Under the pieces are notes generated by a model. That model was given only the letters and a program-made list of their open reading frames with translations, ran no database searches and was not told where the DNA came from. Shown piece by piece: positions 60,738 through 64,000 of a DNA stretch of 64,000 nucleotides. Source of the stretch: Apostichopus californicus (taxonomy: Eukaryota; Echinodermata; Holothuroidea; Aspidochirotida; Stichopodidae); contig JAIPMN010000861.1 in NCBI GenBank assembly GCA_020650975.1, forward strand, positions 1 through 64,000. Direction: 5' to 3'. Both the position numbers and the translations under genes were made by a program. How positions within the stretch are numbered: the first letter of the stretch is position 1; each line of letters begins with the position of its first letter.

Positions 60738-60899
60738 CTTCATCTCGGTCAATGTCAGATGGAGGAGGTCTTCTGTGAGAACAAATGCGGAGCAGAGATT
60801 CAGCGAAGGCTTCTCCAACAACACATGGAAAAGGAGTGTCCGAAGAGAGCCATACCTTGCAAATTCTGCCATAAGGAATTTGTTTATGAGACCTTACAG
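60738..60899 (+). CDS. TRAF4: TRAF4-like gene, exon encoding end of zinc finger 3, finger 4 and start of finger 5
   Basis: A 162-nt, 54-codon exon, phase 0 at both ends. LHLGQC closes finger 3. Finger 4 is FCENKCGAEIQRRLLQQH followed by MEKEC (Cys-x3-Cys...His-x4-Cys). IPCKFCHKEFVYETLQ opens finger 5. Human TRAF4 has YCENKCGARMMRRLLAQH and CTYCTKEFVFDTIQ at the same places, which makes this the strongest single piece of evidence for TRAF4 rather than another TRAF. The acceptor is a T-rich tract ending TTTTGATAG and the donor is CAG|GTAAAG. The rest of finger 5, the last fingers, the coiled coil and the MATH domain are not in the remaining 3.1 kb, so the gene runs off the right edge. Confidence 0.92.
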
Positions 60900-62895
60900 G
60901 TAAAGGAAAGGTCCTTAATGATGGAGTACTCAGGTGTATTGCTTATTTATTCATTCTCGCAAACAGTAGTGTATTAGTGTAGGGAGGGGTTGGGTGGGTG
61001 GCATGGGGCATAAATTGGTATAAATTTATGGCTTCAAGGACCAGCGTTTGGAACTTTTAAAAGAGTGGTCCATTTGACGCCTAAACTTTGCAGCAGCTTT
61101 CGAAGTGAGTTTAGAAAGTCCCAAGTATGCATAAACAAGCAAAAAACACTTCAATTCTTCTATATTATGGCTTACACAAAATGCAGAGAATACCATAAAT
61201 ATTAATATTTAGCGTCACAGTTTGATCAAAGTTTCTGTTATTAAGTGGAGAACAAGATGGTTAGATTCAACATGGCTGAAAATGAAAACAAACGTATGCA
61301 GGATTTTGTTTTCATTTTCAAAAGAGAATTGATTTATTGTCAGAATATTTTGATCATGTGAGCTTTGGAAAGGGGGGGGGTGATGGGGGGAGGGGGTGAA
61401 CCAAACAATTTATTGTCACTGTGAATGTATAACTGACAAAACAAAATGTTTAGGTTTTTCTTGGTAGAATATACAATATTCTCATGAACATTACCATCAG
61501 TTTAGTCTCTTCAAACTTCAAAAATCGTCTAAACAAAACACTTTGATGACCTGTGGGCTCTTGACCTTGCAAACAGCACCAGAGTGACTAAAACAAATTG
61601 TCCAGCTTCACGGTGAATAACTTTGAACTATAAACAGTGGAGTGTTGAGTTTCATGGTTTGCCTTGACATAGTTGATGGTATTCCCCCAAACTGAATCAG
61701 AAGTGCTCAACAACAAAAAAAGGGTGAACCCTGTCTAAAATGATTTAACCAAGTTGACAAGGTAATTTGGTGGTGAATATTTTTGCTGCCACTCCTGTTA
61801 AATACCCTTGAGGTGCTAAATAAGGTGGTGGTTCTTACAGCGTGTTATAGGTGTGAAGTGGGCCATTAAGACTGGTAAATCACAATACAGCTATTTACAC
61901 CAGTGTGTTTTAAGAGGGTTTCATAGTGAACGAGGACAATAATATCAAATGTGGGGTCAGCTAGACTTCAAGATGGCTACACTAAGGGTTTCACAGGTCA
62001 CATAAGATACCTTTTACAGGTAGCAAATATGGAAAGAAGACTTGTAATAATAAATTTGCTGTTTGTTTTAAATACAGCCATCTTGTAAGTTGTTCGTTGT
62101 GACCAGTAATCATGCCAAGGGCATGTTAGGTCAGATTTACTCGTGACCGTTTGTCAATAACAGAAATCAAAGTTGAATAAATTGAACTATTTTAGACTTA
62201 GCAAAGAAATATTCTTGAAAATTGGTAGAAAGTAAAAAAAATTAAGAAAGAAACACAAAAACTTGTGTAAAATAGTTATTGGATACATAGATAGGTTCAA
62301 AGTTCTTTGACAGAGTTAGGCGGTGCAGAGAATAGTTTATCAGACATCATAGCTGAGCGAAATACTGTACCAAAATGTGCAAATTGCAACACTAATACAA
62401 ACATGTATGCCGGTGGTTTTTGTGCAAAGGACCTAATATCATTTTCACTTTTTCATGGGAAGTGAAATTCATAAAACTCAAAGCTGCTACATTAAATGTG
62501 AACGATAAAATATTTCCTTAGGGGTGGGGGTGGGGTTGGTTTAGGTTTGGTTAGGGTGGTGACTGTGTAGAGTGTGGGACTCCTCTGAATTATCAATAGA
62601 TGATAATAATAATTAACTGTAAATTTCAAATTCATTAGGTTGTGAGCAACAGATCAATTCATCCCAATCCAAGGTTTAATTAGATGAACAATGAGATATG
62701 GTATTAGAGAAACTAAGAAATAAATTTTAAAAGGTGTGTTAATAACAAACAAAAACTTACAAGTTTTCAGTAAGCTTTGTTGGTAGTATTGTTGTGGTAC
62801 TGTTATCATTAGTTTTGTCTCATTCTTGTGTTTGTCAAGATAATTCAGAATGGACTTAGACTTTATATTATTGCTGTACACCTTCACACTCATCA

Positions 62896-63215
62896 GGCCC
62901 GTAGCTAGATGAACCGATTTGAGATGGGGGGGGGGGGGTGGGGAAAGCAATGCAGGAGGATTGCCATCCTGGGGGAGGGGATACAAGGGGAGGGGATTAC
63001 TCTTATTGATTTATGTTTACTTATATCTCAGGGGGCTTATATGTCAAATGAGGCAATATTTTCCATCTTTTTCCCTACATTTGTATTCCATTTTTCTGTT
63101 GTATACAACCTTACCTTTTTTTATTGAGCTCTAACAATAATGAAACATTTGGGGAGGGGGGCATGAGCACCCCTGTGCCACCCCCCCCCCCTCACCTGTG
63201 GCTGCCATTATCTGA
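62896..63215. mobile_element. possible degraded hAT-like MITE
   Basis: The left side, CAGGCCCGTAGCTAGATG, resembles the ends of the hAT MITEs in this window and is followed by a 12-13-base G run and a G-rich stretch, as in those elements. A C-rich run at 63179-63191 might be the other subterminal end. No matching right terminus or target-site duplication is seen, so the right boundary is a guess. Confidence 0.25.
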
Positions 63216-63670
63216 AAGATTCTCTAGATCTGAAAAGAATTCCAACAAATCTGCAAAACATTACTTCATTTCTGTTCTTTTTATTTTTGCTACTCAACTC
63301 GTTTGTGATTTACGACTTCAAGAGATTTGTTTTTTTGTGTTTTTCACATCGACACTGTCTGATAAAACCAGCATAAAATAGAGGAAACCGCTAGACCTAT
63401 CAAAGGAAGGCCTCTGCTTGACTGGAGTGGTGATTTCACCGCTTTCAACAAGTGTACCAGCAAGTTTAAAAAATAAATGTGTGCTTGATTGGTTGCTTCG
63501 TATCATTTCTTGAAGTGCACTCTAGAAATACCAGGAGAAGTGCAAAACGTAGTAAAATTGAAGTTTTACCGCCAAAACCAGATTTATACTCTTGATGGGG
63601 AATTGCTTGAGTTATTAATGGAGTGTGTCTCTATTTATAGACAGATTTGCTCATGAATAGTTTTGTGATC

Positions 63671-63862
63671 AGGTTTTAGAATTGTTTGTTACTTGTTGTA
63701 GCTATTGGAAGGGGTTGTATCTGTTGAACGAGACTAGTATTAGGCTATCTTGAGAAGGACTTGTTATTTAAGGTTTTAGAATTGTTTATTGCTAGTTGTA
63801 GCTATTGGAGGGATTGTCTGTTAAAGAAGACTTGTATTAGTCTGTCTTGGGAAATGACTAAT
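63671..63862 (+). repeat. 100-bp tandem duplication
   Basis: AGGTTTTAGAATTGTTT starts at 63671 and 63771. Both copies continue with TTGTAGCTATTGGA, TGTATC- or TCTGTT-like words and GTATTAG-CT-TCTTG. The identity is moderate. Confidence 0.75.
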
Positions 63863-64000
63863 TGTACTAATTTAGAAGTGTTCATATTGCCGAAGGTATT
63901 TTGCAGATATGAATGAATAAGAAGAAAATCCAACAATCAGTTTTAGCTTCCATCATAGAGCTGCTTATGATAAACACCACCTCCCACCTCCCCCCTTCCC

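Larger units (their letters stand above)
60900..64000 (+). other. start of the next intron, running off the window
   Basis: Begins GTAAAG. No exon for the rest of zinc finger 5 (a frame resembling SHQYQCPRLPVACP in human TRAF4) is visible before the edge. It contains G-rich runs near 61370 and 62520, the possible MITE at 62896 and the 100-bp duplication at 63671. Confidence 0.75.

Overview
The window is one stretch of an animal (metazoan) genome. It is AT-rich, has short vertebrate-style coding exons separated by introns of 5 to 21 kb, and is full of mobile-element debris. Four coding exons on the + strand (26517-26568, 47507-47611, 55448-55606, 60738-60899) read as one gene. Their conceptual products follow the TRAF4 order: the end of the RING finger, the conserved linker, then TRAF-type zinc fingers 1 to 4 and the start of 5. 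The mix of hAT-type miniature transposons, tRNA-derived SINEs with CATA tails and an L2/CR1-like LINE tail suits a marine invertebrate, perhaps an echinoderm or another invertebrate deuterostome. That taxonomic call is inference only.

Layout. 1-26.3 kb holds no exon I can support and is either the first intron or upstream DNA. It contains a diverged duplication (0.75-1.4 kb), a SINE (2.8 kb), a Penelope-like fragment with a hammerhead-like fold (3.4 kb), an 88-bp-type tandem array (4.2-4.6 kb), two hAT MITEs with target-site duplications (6.8 and 14.3 kb), a LINE fragment inside a minisatellite (17.6-18.3 kb), a 10-N assembly gap beside a 58-bp tandem repeat (19.7 kb) and a 25-bp minisatellite with higher-order structure (23 kb). 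26.3-47.5 kb holds the RING-end exon and a 20.9-kb intron with several repeat families. A possible alternative first exon (42499-42564) lies downstream of a CpG-richer block. 47.5-60.9 kb holds the zinc-finger exons. The rest of zinc finger 5 onward, the coiled coil and the TRAF/MATH domain lie beyond the right edge.

The observation most worth following is the candidate alternative start exon at 42.5 kb. It has an ATG with A at -3, an in-frame upstream stop, a strong donor, and exactly the phase needed to join the exon at 47507. If used, it would give a TRAF4 without a RING finger. A second, weaker candidate start exon lies 186 bp upstream of the 26517 exon. The RING-core exon itself was not found in the window. 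I saw no CRISPR array, operon or wholly new gene system; the rest is intronic repeat biology.
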